This document shows positions 1 through 23,313 of a stretch of 64,000 nucleotides of DNA, one piece after another; positions within the stretch are counted from its first letter, which is position 1; each line of letters opens with the position of its first letter. This stretch comes from Euglena gracilis. Its lineage: Eukaryota; Euglenida; Euglenophyceae; Euglenales. The stretch covers positions 55,805,341-55,869,340 of the forward strand of contig CP154955.1 in assembly GCA_039621445.1 (NCBI GenBank). The letters are read 5' to 3'. The position numbers and the translations under genes are program-made. A model generated the notes under the pieces. That model did not search any database and was not told the DNA's origin. It worked only from the letters and a program-made list of their open reading frames with translations.

Positions 1-1690
1 CCCTGAGGGTCCCCCCAGCCCGGCATGGGACCCACCACCCACATACCCGGACGCCTGGTCATTTTCGAGATATTTGGAAAATATCGATTTTTGGGCCAGA
101 ACTGGCAGAGTCCAAAGGGGGGGGCTCATCCAGGGGGGGCGGGTAAATCCTACCCAGTTTGGACCCCTTCGGGGGGGGGGGGGGGGGGGGGGGGGCCCCA
201 GCCCCCCCCCCCCCACACCAGGCGTCCTGTCCTGTACCCACTGAGACCCAACCCTGACCCCCTCCCCCCACACCAGGGGAGGGACAAAAGAAAGCCAAAA
301 ATCGATAAAAAAGGCCGCTCCTCGACAAAGCTTTTGCAGATTTCGAAATCGAGGAAGTTGCAAACCATGGCACCCCAGTTGTCTTGTGGGAAACTGGAAA
401 ATCTCCCACAGAAAGCCTTTGCCAACTTCGGTCGGGGGCACTTCCACAATGATGAAACCTTGAAACTGGCCAAACAGCTGTGGGCAGGGTATTAAATGAG
501 CGGGTATTGAATGATGGTATTAAGCCGGATATTAAATGGGCGGGAAAAAGCGACATATTAAATGGGGGGGGGTCTGGAACCCGGAGGGGGGGTGGGGTGG
601 ATCGGACCCCAGGGATCCTTACATTTCTGTTCTGGCCGAGGCCAAAATGTATCCGTGATTTTCCGTGATTCTCCGTGATTTTCCGTGATTTTCCGTGAAT
701 TTCCTGTTCCCATCCCACCTGTATATGAAGGTAAAAAACGCTCAGGAGGGAAAAAAACAACCTTTTGTCCTTGAATTTTTTTTCTTGATTGCCCCCAAAT
801 GGGTTGCCAAAACCCAGGGGACCGATATGGCGATTGACCCTTCTGGCAGCCTGGGTGGAAAGGTGGAAGGTCATTTTCTGAATAAGCAAAAACCCACACA
901 CCCTCAACTTGTGTGTATTTCTGGGGAACACCTCTGATGCTTTCCAAATTTTGTGACCGGGAGACCAGAATGGAGGAAAGTGGCCACAAAATAATCTGTG
1001 ATTGCCTGGGTGAGGTTTTGATTCTTCACCGACTCCCGAAAATCCAACTGATTCAGGGGTGTCTTGGCTAGGAAGAAAAAATTATAAAAAATGATAAATC
1101 CATGATTATGTAAAAACAAACACACGTTCAGACACAACAACAAATGAATTTTCCACATTTGCAACAGAAGGGCCCGGCTCAATGACACGATTGAGCAATG
1201 TCTTGAGATTGTGACAATGCCCAATCGTGATCGTCAATGACACAAAGGACATGCAAAAAAAGACCCAAAATTTACTTCGAACCCTCTGCTTCATCCGTGA
1301 ATTTCCGTGATTTCCGTGAAAATGGCCTTCCGCCCATTTCCGTGAACCTCCGTGAATTTCCGTGAATTTGCCTTTCAGGAAATGTGAAGATCCCTGCAGA
1401 ACCCCCCTTTGAAAAAAAATTCGCGCAAGGCGCCATATTTTTTTGGGCCTTAAAAAGCCAAAATCTGCGGGTTTGCAAACTTTTCTTTTTGAAAAGTTTA
1501 AAAAGCTACCAATAATTTCATCCTCTCTGATGATTTGCGCCAGAGATTTTTCTGGTTTCCCCGACCCCCCCCCCCGGTCTGAAGGGGTCTGGACCCCCTC
1601 AGTTGCACTTGGGCTGCTTGTCTGTTTATGGCCGGTGCTAACTTCGCTTCTGGCCCAGTTTGTGTGAACCCCCCACCCCCCAAATATTAG
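1..1690. other. Stretch without a firm gene
   Basis: Long G and C runs (for example 169-196), AT-rich filler and two clusters of a short direct repeat, TTTCCGTGA (about 650-706 and 1292-1373). A plus-strand frame ends at 493-495 (tail LWAGY) and could be an exon, but the overlapping frames look equally open. No confident gene is called. Confidence 0.5.
650..1373. repeat. Two clusters of TTTCCGTGA repeats
   Basis: Five near-identical 10-11 bp units lie at about 650-706 and a second, looser cluster at 1292-1373. Between the clusters the units are absent. The pattern resembles slippage-derived minisatellite units; no function is implied. Confidence 0.6.
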
Positions 1691-1700
1691 GGCGTGCCCT

Positions 1701-1770
1701 CTACAAGAGCAGGGTCCAAATAACAGAGCACCCCCCCCCTCTGACGAAGCGAGCGTCCACTACAAGAGCA
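1701..1770 (+). repeat. Direct repeat, left copy, flanking a small ORF
   Basis: A unit of about 70 bp that begins and ends with CTACAAGAGCA and contains GCGAAGCGAGCGTCC-like sequence. It recurs in the same orientation at 2308-2374, on the other side of the minus-strand ORF at 1871-2263. A third, degraded relative lies near 53413-53500. Confidence 0.7.
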
Positions 1771-1870
1771 TCCCCCTGGAAAAAAAAGTGGAAGCAGAAG
1801 CAAGGCAAGTCATTCCATGTGATTGTGGCAAGGTTTGCAACTTGCCTCAAAAAGGCAAGCTTCCCAGAGC

Positions 1871-2263
1871 TCAGCGGCTGAACAATTCCCCCAACCTCGG
1901 CTGCCGTTGGCGCTTGGCTGCCGGTTTAGGTGGAGGAATGGAGGTTGAGGGGACCGGAAACTGACTGGGCTTGAACTGGCAATTGCCATCAGGAATTTTT
2001 TGATTCTTCTTCACCACACGCTGCACAAAAGCCCGACCTACACCATAATCCTTTGCTGCTTTTGAGTTACTCTTAACTCGTAGTGCATATTCTCCGATCT
2101 CCAGTTGAACATTAAAATCAAACTTTTTGTGCTTACCTTTGGGTGCATCAGACTCAGAAGACGAGTGACCCACTGCCGACGAATGCTCCGACTTTGATTC
2201 GGAGGACCAACCTGACCGGCTGGGGGCACCGGAGTGCACCACGCTAGCCTCGGAGTCGGACAT
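1871..2263 (-). CDS. Small ORF with possible DNA-binding helix-turn-helix
   Basis: A 130-residue frame from an ATG at 2263 to a TGA at 1871-1873. The first ~45 residues are rich in Ser, Glu and Lys. The middle (residues ~45-90) contains FDFNVQLEIGEYAL followed by SNSKAAKDYGVGRAFVQRVV, which has the spacing of a helix-turn-helix like those in the N-terminal domains of Tc1/mariner-, pogo- or PIF-type transposases. The tail is proline- and basic-rich and ends in LGELFSR. No DDE catalytic domain is visible nearby. Upstream in-frame codons continue to 2569 without an obvious start signal, so the start is chosen on composition. The direct repeats on both sides suggest a remnant of a mobile element. 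The transposase link is inference. Confidence 0.5.
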   Translation of the reverse strand: MSDSEASVVHSGAPSRSGWSSESKSEHSSAVGHSSSESDAPKGKHKKFDFNVQLEIGEYALRVKSNSKAAKDYGVGRAFVQRVVKKNQKIPDGNCQFKPSQFPVPSTSIPPPKPAAKRQRQPRLGELFSR

Positions 2264-2307
2264 TGAGGCAAGTGGGAAACACTGTTGGAAAATGTGTGTG
2301 ATGTCCA

Positions 2308-2374
2308 CTACAAGAGCAGGGTCCAAATAGAAGAGCACCCCCCTCTGGCGAAGCGAGCGTCCACTACAAGAGCA
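2308..2374 (+). repeat. Direct repeat, right copy
   Basis: Second copy of the 1701-1770 unit, about 90 percent alike by eye, including the CTACAAGAGCA motif at both ends. The pair encloses about 540 bp. Direct rather than inverted orientation would suit an LTR-like or tandem origin better than a simple TIR transposon. Confidence 0.7.
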
Positions 2375-3398
2375 CCCGCTCTTACAATTAGGGGGGGGGT
2401 TGGTGACTGGGAGGTCTGGATCCCCTCCGGGGAGGGGTCTGAACTCCCTCCGCCAACCAAACCTATGCTCACTCAATACCCTCACCATGGTCTGGACTGT
2501 TTGGTGCGGGAGGAACAAAATTGGACATATTTCGGGCAGAAATCTTTCTGGGCCAACCAGCCCAACCAAGAGGGGCGGCCTGCCCCTCCCCGACCACTGC
2601 CCACACCCGGTCCGGGGGCAGGGCTGCTGTCACCTCCTCCCAGAACGGCGTGCTGCGGATGGCGCTCCCTGGGCCACGGAGGCGGACAGCACGGGAGCAT
2701 CTCATCTCACACCCAATTCTGTCGCATTAAGCAGTGCGTGCCGCGGAGGGGGGAGTGTGAAGTGTGAAGAGTCGAGCGGACAAAATTGTCTAAAGCTCGT
2801 TGACAAGTCTTGACGCTTTGTTCCAAATGTTAGACACGTGGAAGTTGGCCACAAATGCGGTGAACCTCAGCCTCCACAATGCAAATACACCTTACGATAA
2901 TCTGAGAAATCGCACAAACAGAGCAATTTTTCAGGAATTGTGTGAACATTTTATTTATTTGTGCGAGTTTTCCATGATGGGACTCATCCAAAATCCGGAG
3001 TTGAGCATTTAAACCATCACCCCCCCCATTTCGGCCACCCAAATTATAGCCCTCCCCATTTCTTCACTGATCGCCACAGAATAAAAAGAGTTTTCTGGGT
3101 GCTGGAGTTTGTACGGGCTCGCTCTGTCTTGAAGAATCCATGAATCGGAAATGCCACTCAATGGAAGATGCGGTTACCAGGTTGGATGGTCAGGTTTCTG
3201 CTGCGTTGGATAAAACAGCATCGGGAATTCCCGCGTTGGTGATGTTGTTGACCCGCCGAGAGGCCCGATTGCCGCAACCATTTTGGAGACTTCCAAGACG
3301 GCATGTAAATCAGCGAACCTGATGCGAGTCCCCCCGAACGAACCCTCAGTGGAACGAGTGATGCCATTATTTTTAGCCAAAATCTGAACATCCTCTTA
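2375..3398. other. Stretch without a firm gene
   Basis: Mixed composition with several overlapping open frames. A 70-residue plus frame at 2800-3012 (containing FQELCEHFIYLCEF) is the most protein-like, but no splice or start context supports it. Confidence 0.4.
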
Positions 3399-16010
<12,612 letters not shown>

Positions 16011-16091
16011 GGCGGGCGGCGGGGATCACATTGGGCCGGCGGCTGTGTGCGGGAAATGGGGCGGACCCGGCAGGCGATGCGAGACATGATA

Positions 16092-16131
16092 CCCCCCCCA
16101 AAATATAAAGCCCCCCCAGCTTTATATTTGG

Positions 16132-16162
<31 letters not shown>

Positions 16163-16584
16163 TATTATATATTATATTATATATAATATAATAATTAATA
16201 TAATAATAATATAATATAATAATAATAATAATATATATAATTATTATATTATATATTATTATTATATTATTATATTTGGACAGGATTTCAAGACCCTCAG
16301 GGGGGGAGGGGCTATAAATTTGGGGGGGGGAATCAAACTTTTTCGGGCCAATTTTTCCCCAAACTTTCACTGCGGACCCCCTATTCTTCGCAGAAATGTG
16401 CAATATCCAAAATGGAGCATCTCTAGTGACAAAACTGTTGTATCCGCCCAAAATTATTCGACTTTTTCCTGAATGACACCAGCATCTGGCTCCACGTCAG
16501 GGGGGGCTTTACATTTGGGTGGCAAAACCAAACCCCCTTGGGGGGCTTTATATTTTTTGGGGGGTTATATTTGGGGGGGGGGGT
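16092..16584. mobile_element. TIR element of the CCCCCCC-AATATAA type
   Basis: Opens with TA then CCCCCCCC, AAAATATAAAGCC and closes with GGCTTTATATTTTTT, G-runs and TA. A tract of about 150 bp of (ATT)n/(TA)n sits inside (16133-16280). The layout matches the element proven by an empty site at 37046-37804 (TA, C-run, AAAATAAGAC). No coding capacity. Confidence 0.55.
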
Positions 16585-16599
16585 TACGAGATGTATGAC

Positions 16600-18280
16600 T
16601 GGGGGGGGGAGGGGAGGTCACCCCACCCAACCAGGGGGTGGTCCCGCTTTGTTGCACTCTAGCTTGTTGTCTGTTTATGGCCGGCGTGTGGTGAGTAGCC
16701 AGGCATCCCATGCACCAGTGCTCTTGTGTTGCTCTGCCTGGCCAGGTGAGCAACTCTGGTGGAATTCCAGTGCTGTAGGGACATACACTCATCTTCAGTG
16801 GTTGGGGTGGTCCCCCCTGGGGGGGGGGGTCTGGTTGTCTGGCTGGAGTCTGGGGGACCCACTTTGCAGGGGTCAATTTGGGTCAAATTTGCTTTTCGGC
16901 GCTGTGCGCTGTGCGCGGGAATAATGCCGAAAATGGCCAGAACCCCACCTCCAGCAGGGGCTTTGAGGGTTGGGGGTACGGCCCCAACCACCCCACCCCA
17001 CCCCCCTTCCCCCCCGGGGGGCCAAACTGAAAAAAAAATACCCACATGGGACCCTCGGCCTCCATCCTACCGTTCTGCACGTCTCACATCTAACCCCAAC
17101 CCCACCCCTGTTGTACAATACGGAGGAATGTTTGGAGGTTTCTACATTCAGGGGGCGTTTATATTTGGGGGGTTTCTATAATTGGGATGGCTTCCATATT
17201 TGAGGTGTTTTAATAATTGGGAGGGTTTCCATATTTGGTGTTTTTTCTGTAGTTGGGGTTTCGACATCTGAGGAGCTATTTTTATATTTGGGGGGTTTCC
17301 GCATTCGGAGGCATCCAGGTTTGGGTGGTTTCTGCCTTGGTGGGTTTCCTTTTTTGGGTGGTTTTCTTTGGAGGGTTTCCACCAGGGGTCTCCTTTCATA
17401 TAAGGCGCAGGAGAACCAGGCGTTGAATGGACTGCACTTAAAAAAAAATTGCCCCATGCCCAACGACCACTTGAAATCGTGGCGAAGGCAACTGAAGTGC
17501 AACTCGCTGAGATCCTTCAATTTACCCATTTTCATGCAATTTCGGAGCGTTTTTGCGTGTGTTTTCCCCCCTCTCTGTCCAACACCCCATACCCAACAAC
17601 CATCCCCCCCCCCCTGGTCAGAGGGCAGAGATTGGTCAGCGCCATGTTTCGGAGGGCCAAAAAAATCAAAATTTTCACCCCTGCAAAATGGTGAGCGTGC
17701 AACTAGCAGTTCAAAAGCCTACCCCCCTGAAATGAAACCCGTGTTCCTTTGCGCATATGCGGAAAGGAACACAAAAAGGCTTAAATGCGAGATCGGCAAA
17801 GCATCGAGAAACAACGTGAGGCGTCTCAAAGATTGGGGAGCTATTCACCCCCCAAATAATAACTTCCCCTCGGGCCAGGACTTTGGGCGAAAAAACAATA
17901 CCCCGGGGGATATTATTTGGAGGGGTGTCTTGAGGATGATTTGCCACGCGGCAGCGAAAACTTTCGAAATTATTCGAAGTCCCACAGGACCCCATACAGC
18001 GCCCCAAAACCCCCCTTTGGGGTCATTTATTGTAATTTCTCATGAAATTTGACATTTTTGGAGGCCAGATGATCCAGAAAAATCAACTTTTTTTCGCAAT
18101 TTATCGTCAGAAATTGTGATATTTCCCACATTTTCAGGGCAAAATCTGGGCCATTGGCCTGAAAATTAGGAGGGGGGAACTCGGTCAGCGAAGTCGGACC
18201 CTGGGGGGGTATTATAAATTTGGGGGGGTGTTGTTTGGAGGGAGGGTTTACACTGATCACCTCGTTCCCTAAGTCCTCCG
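16600..18280. other. Stretch without a firm gene; degenerate TTTCCATATTTGGGG array
   Basis: From about 17145 to 17400 the phrase TTT(C)CATATTTGGG recurs every 22-35 bases in a decayed array. A plus-strand frame at 17288-18052 runs through it and carries no splice or domain support. No gene is called. Confidence 0.5.
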
Positions 18281-19838
18281 GACCAGCCACCAGACCGCTT
18301 AGGCTTCGAAGTGGTGGTCGGGTCTATCCCGGAGGAGGTTCTGATCCCACGGCCAGCAGGTTGCCGGGGCATACGAGAGGCATTAGGAAGAGAGCCACGG
18401 CAAACCAGCATGCAAATCCTTGAACCTCCTAGTGAACACTTAAATGACAACCTGGGTGGTTCGGATGGGGGACGTTATTGGGCATGGGGTGTATGGCCAT
18501 TTGCATTGCTGTGAAATCTGACAAACTGGACGGTCCGGACACCCCCTGTATATCGGGCAAGGGGGTTCATTATTTCCAATGACTCGGATCTAGCTTTTAA
18601 CCTTCAGGGCTTTTAGCCAACTTTGTTCCATGGGCTGTTCTTTCTGAACCTGTTTGCCGCAACAATTGGCCAGGCACGACTCTGAACACTGGACCCAGTC
18701 AAACTGAACATGTTGATTGCCACCAAAGAATGGGAGTCGTTTTGACAGTGTGGACTGAGCAAAAAAGCTGATCCAAATTCTGCAGGCTGTCGACTCACAC
18801 TCCCCCTCTCCAGCTTGCCCAGCAGCTCCAAATGCCTGCGGCAACTCCAGGGGGGCAGGGAGTGTGTCCACTTGTGTATCGTGCGGGAATCGACATCGAA
18901 TCGACAATGATACAAACAAATCGTTGGACGGGGACTTGCGAGGACGTTGCCGCCAGGCTCCTTTTGAAAACCCCGGGGTCGGGCTGGCGGGGGCAGGGAG
19001 GGGGACTCAACCCACCCAAATTTCTCTTGAAAATGGCCATTTCCAGGACCACCACCAAGCACCAAAAATCAAGCCCAAAAAATTCCCCATTTTAGGCCAT
19101 TTTAGGTCATTTTAGGCCATTTTCAGGTATAGGTGGGGGTTCTGAAAATCATGATTTTGCGTCATTTTTGTCCCGAAAACTGTATCATACCGCATGCAAT
19201 ATAAATCCAAAAAACATGCAAATTTCATGAACACTGGATCAAAACCATGGGAAGCTCAAAAAATCTTAATTCAGACCCTGAGAGGAATTTGAACAGTTAG
19301 AATCTACGCAGTGAAAATTTTCCAGAAAAAACGTTGGACAAATATTAAAAGTTTTTATTTGTGCTACCAAAAAAAAGCGCCCAATTTTTTGCATTTTGTG
19401 AAACCAATACCATTTTGCGGGTTTTTGCAAAAAGAAATCATTTTTCTGAAAGATGATGTTGTTGTTTGGCAAAATTTAATTGATTGTGGCATTGTTTTAG
19501 CCATTTGGGTCTTTTTTTGGGCATAAATGAAAGCGGATGGCAGAGATCAAAGAGCAAAGCTGAGAGCAATTCCTCTTCTCCGTGTTTGTTTTCCCCCCTA
19601 CCCCGCCTGCCCCAATCACCGAGGAGGTGTAACCTTCCTGAGAGAGAAGCCTTCTTGCGGTGGAAACCTCTGTCAACGAGGTGACTTCCACATACAGAAA
19701 ACTCCCGGAGGGGAGTCGGACGAACACACGGAACTTGCGCCCGGCAACGCTGCGCCGGGCCAAGGGGGCTGACACGGAAAAGGGCCTCAGGATGGGGAAC
19801 GGTCGCTGGGGGAGGGCATAGCTTCGACAGGGGCACAG

Positions 19839-19928
19839 TCACGGGCGGGCGAAGACCCAGCGCTTGCCGGCGGGGGTCTTGCGCACCACCAGGTCCCGCC
19901 ACACACCGTCGCAGCCGCAGTCGGTGGC
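19839..19928 (-). CDS. Family B, copy B1, last exon
   Basis: Ends with TGA at 19839-19841. The frame reads PPATDCGCDGVWRDLVVRKT and PAGKRWVFARP. The same C-terminal pattern (DC.CDGV....V.RKTP.G.RWV) appears in B3 at 55600-55697 and in B2 near 36630-36733. That three diverged copies share it in the same frame shows it is, or was, coding. Cysteine-rich, probably extracellular; family unknown. Confidence 0.65.
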   Translation of the reverse strand, partial: ATDCGCDGVWRDLVVRKTPAGKRWVFARP

Positions 19929-21396
19929 AGGCGGTGGGTTCGGGGCGGTGGTTTGTTGACCTGCCGAACCGCCTGCCCCGGCCGAAGCACGATGACTATT
20001 GGACATATACATAGAATGCATATATATAGAATATACATGACTATTAGACATATACTATTGAAGCACGATGACTATTGGTTTTGTGTGATAGCACGTTATG
20101 TGTGGGTCTCTCCCTTTATTGCATGTGTCCATATGTTTGTATGCGTTTGCGTGCGTGCAAGTCTTATCTTTATCCACATAAATTCATATGTTTGTGTGCA
20201 TGTAGGTGTTTGTGTGTGTGTGCCCCTATCTTTTTTTATATGTTCATATGTTTGTACCGTACGCATAAAAATATACTTCGTTTCAAAAGCGCTCGTTTCA
20301 AAAAACTTTCACACATTTTTGTTGTTATCACGAGAACTCTTTCAGGTTTTGACCCCCGGGGTTCCTGTGATGTTCGTGCCATTCTCCAATTTTTGTGGAC
20401 TTTATTTTCCATTTTCTGCATGCGGTGGTTCTGTCTTTTTGATACTCTTCATATGAAAAAGAAGCAAACAAAACTGATATGTTTATGTTGCTAACCCCTC
20501 AACCTCATTGGGAAAGAAGGCCTGGCGTCCCATTTTCAGAAGTGGATGTTTGGTGAAATATAATTTAGGCCAGGATGTCTTAGGAATGCAACAAAAACCT
20601 CATAAAGATTGATGGATTTTCTCAAGGACCACCTTTGGGGGGTCCAGCTTGCTGGAAAAAAAGGTGCTGGCTGGAAAAAGAATGCTGGCTGGGTCCCTCC
20701 TCCTCCAAGAGAGGGTTCGGGGTCCTATCAGCTGCCAGGATGGCCCCCCAAAAAACAACCAAAAAAAGCCCAAATCCAGTTGGGATGCATTTTTTTTTAA
20801 AAAATTTCGACCGAAATTTTCAGGTGAAAAATAACCAACCATGGCCATTCTTTCTTATTTTTTTTGGCCGTTTTGGGTTTCAAAAAATTTTGCGCTTTGC
20901 ACCAAAATTTTTTTTGGTCTAGCCCGGCTTCGACGGACTTCAAAAACTTTATTACAAAGGGCGGATCCGGCTGCTGGCTGGGAAAAACGGTGCTGGCTGA
21001 CCCCCGAGGAGGGGGGGGGGTCTGGACCCCCCTCCCCTGGAGGGGAATACCCTGGGGAGTGGGGTTCAGAATTTTTTTTTGATGGGGAATGAAACTTCAA
21101 AATGGAGGTTCAAATAATAGATTCAAATAACCATCCACTCAAGAATTTGAACCAGAATTCAAACACCCATTCTACCATGGACAACCAAAAACTGCATCCT
21201 CACAAAAATATAGGCGTGGAGAGTGTTGTGTGGGTTTGGTTGGAATACTTCATCTTGTTCCTTTGGCAGACAAAAAAATACTGACATCATCTCCGTGCAG
21301 CTGGCCCGCACCTTTTAAGTGAACCGCTTTTTTATATAAAATCTCAAAACCCACCGATGCACGATGGAGAGAGAGGGTCCCAACATACATGTATGT

Positions 21397-21870
21397 AGGT
21401 AGGTAGGTAGGTAGGTATGTATGTGTATGTATGTATGTATGTATGTATGTATGTGTGTATGTATGTATGTATGTATGTATGTATGTATGTATGTATGTAT
21501 GTATGTATGTATGTATGTATGTATGTATGTATGTATGTATGTATGTATGTATGTATGTATGTATGTATGTATGTATGTATGTATGTATGTATGTATGTAT
21601 GTATGTATGTATGTATGTATGTATGTATGTATGTATGTATGTATGTATGTATGTATGTATGTATGTATGTATGTATGTATGTATGTATGTATGTATGTAT
21701 GTATGTATGTATGTATGTATGTATGTATGCATATATGTATGTATGTACGCATGTATGTGTGTATGTATGCATGTATGTATGTGTGTGTGTGTGTATGTAT
21801 GTGTGTGTATATATGTGTATATATGTATGCATATATACATATATATGTATATATATGTATATATGTATAT
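21397..21870. repeat. (GTAT)n microsatellite
   Basis: About 430 bp of nearly pure GTAT, with GTGT and CATA variants at the right edge. The equivalent point in copy D2 (about 39.5 kb) has no such tract, so it expanded after the duplication. Confidence 0.95.
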
Positions 21871-21965
21871 TGTTGACATTCTGAAAATTGGTAACACCAA
21901 CCCCACCCAACAAGTGGGTGATAAATCGCAGTTGGAAGAATGCTGTTCACGCATTCCACAAAGAG

Positions 21966-22013
21966 ACTACGGAGCCTTGCCTGGACGTGATAAGAACACA
22001 GGCACGTCTGGTT
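21966..22013 (-). CDS. Family B, copy B1, CLCSYH exon fragment
   Basis: Reads NQTCLCSYHVQARLRS. The D2 counterpart at 39673-39720 reads NQTCLCSYHVQARLHS and B3 near 61.6 kb reads SQTCLCSYHWQAGVHSS, all in one frame. Exon limits are not clear; no good acceptor precedes it in D1 or D2. Confidence 0.5.
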
Positions 22014-22677
22014 CCCCAAATCGCCACACACATATCAGCCACAGGGAGCCTTGCAACTGGCTGAGATCTGAGGAGGGGTTGAGAAAAGATTCTCGAAAAA
22101 ATATGATGCAAAAATACAAATTTTCATTTGGCCAAAGAAAAAAGGGTAAAAAATCGCAACTTTTGCCAAAATTGAGAAACACAAACAAATGTAAAAGAAA
22201 AAACGCATTTCGTCCCTCCCATTCCCTGCCAAACGGTGCCAACCATCCTCGATCTGGATTCCACCGGACACCAAATACCTGGACACGACAGGAATCCAGC
22301 TGGCATGCAACCCCTCTAACCACTGCCCATACAAGTAAGCCACCAGCCATTCTCGGCCCGTGGCAACCCACCTTCAAATCCCAATGGTGTTTTGCAAACT
22401 TTAACTCGGCTTGGCTGTAAACAGTTGCCCCCCCCCCTGCTGGCTTGCTTGCTTGCTTGGCATCCTGTAAAAGATTGCCTTTTTGGTCCCAATGGACCAA
22501 TGGACCCCCAAAAAAATCGAAAAATGAAAAGATGTGTTGATTTCTTCAGAAAGATTGGTTGTTGTTGCAGTATTTCATTATTAAAACAAAAACAACTTGG
22601 GGGGACTTTCGCCAATTTACTCCTAGAACAGACCATACCAAACGATGGGGGTGTGTTTGGCATGTTCACCGCACTTC

Positions 22678-22758
22678 CCCAGCTGGGCAGGCGGTCCCTG
22701 TGTGGGAAGCGTTGGACAAGAAGAGGGCATTGCTGCCACAACCACAGACTCGCAGCTC
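22678..22758 (-). CDS. Family B, copy B1, CGC exon
   Basis: A frame of 27 codons, ELRVCGCGSNALFLSNASH then TGTACPAG. D2 holds the same exon at 41907-41987 with conservative replacements (V/A, G/A, S/N, T/P) and no shift, which supports past or present selection on the protein. Confidence 0.55.
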
Positions 22759-22827
22759 GTAACCTCCCAACCCTGTTATGCATGATCTGGCAATGGGGAA
22801 AATGTGGCAGCTATGCCTGCAATCAAG

Positions 22828-22912
22828 CACCTATAGCTGACCCCCCGATTTTTGCCATTTTCGGCCAGTTTCGGCCATTTTCGGCCATTTCGGCCATTTT
22901 TTCCTGTAGGTG
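22828..22912. mobile_element. Short CACCTATAG MITE, left copy
   Basis: CACCTATAG at the left and CCTGTAGGTG at the right enclose repeated TTTTCGGCCA units. The 14 bases before it, TGCCTGCAATCAAG, reappear (12/14) after the right copy at 28582-28595. Confidence 0.65.
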
Positions 22913-23313
22913 GGGGGTATAATTGCCTTAAAATTATTTCATACCAACAATGCATTTGATCATTCATGTAACGTGAAAGTAGTTGTGAGCAAAAAATCAA
23001 GCGAACGCATCCAAGGAGGTCCGTGTGGAATGAGTGCTCAGGGATTAAAGGGGTCAAAGAGTTTCTGGTTGCAATATGCAAATCCAAGGCTTTGGGAATA
23101 AGCTTCTTTTTCTGAACATTGGATAAACTCCAACTGGAATCCACAAAAGAAACTTGGGAGGGATTCTATTTTGACTTAGGCGGCGTAAATTGCCCATGAA
23201 AAAATTGACTGGGCGCAGTGGAAATCGACCCGAAAATAACAACAAAACCCTCCCAAAATTTTTGGGTGCCAGAGTTGACTTGAAAGTTTTGGAGGTTTTT
23301 AATGGTGTAGGAG

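Noticed and set aside
1701-2374. LTR retrotransposon
   Set aside because: The direct repeats are only about 70 bp, there is no TG...CA end pattern, primer site or reverse transcriptase.
21250-22420. Frames with hundreds of Ile-His-Thr-Tyr or Met-Tyr-Val-Cys repeats (21.3-22.0 and 55.6-56.7 kb)
   Set aside because: Pure products of (GTAT)n; absent from the D2 counterpart.
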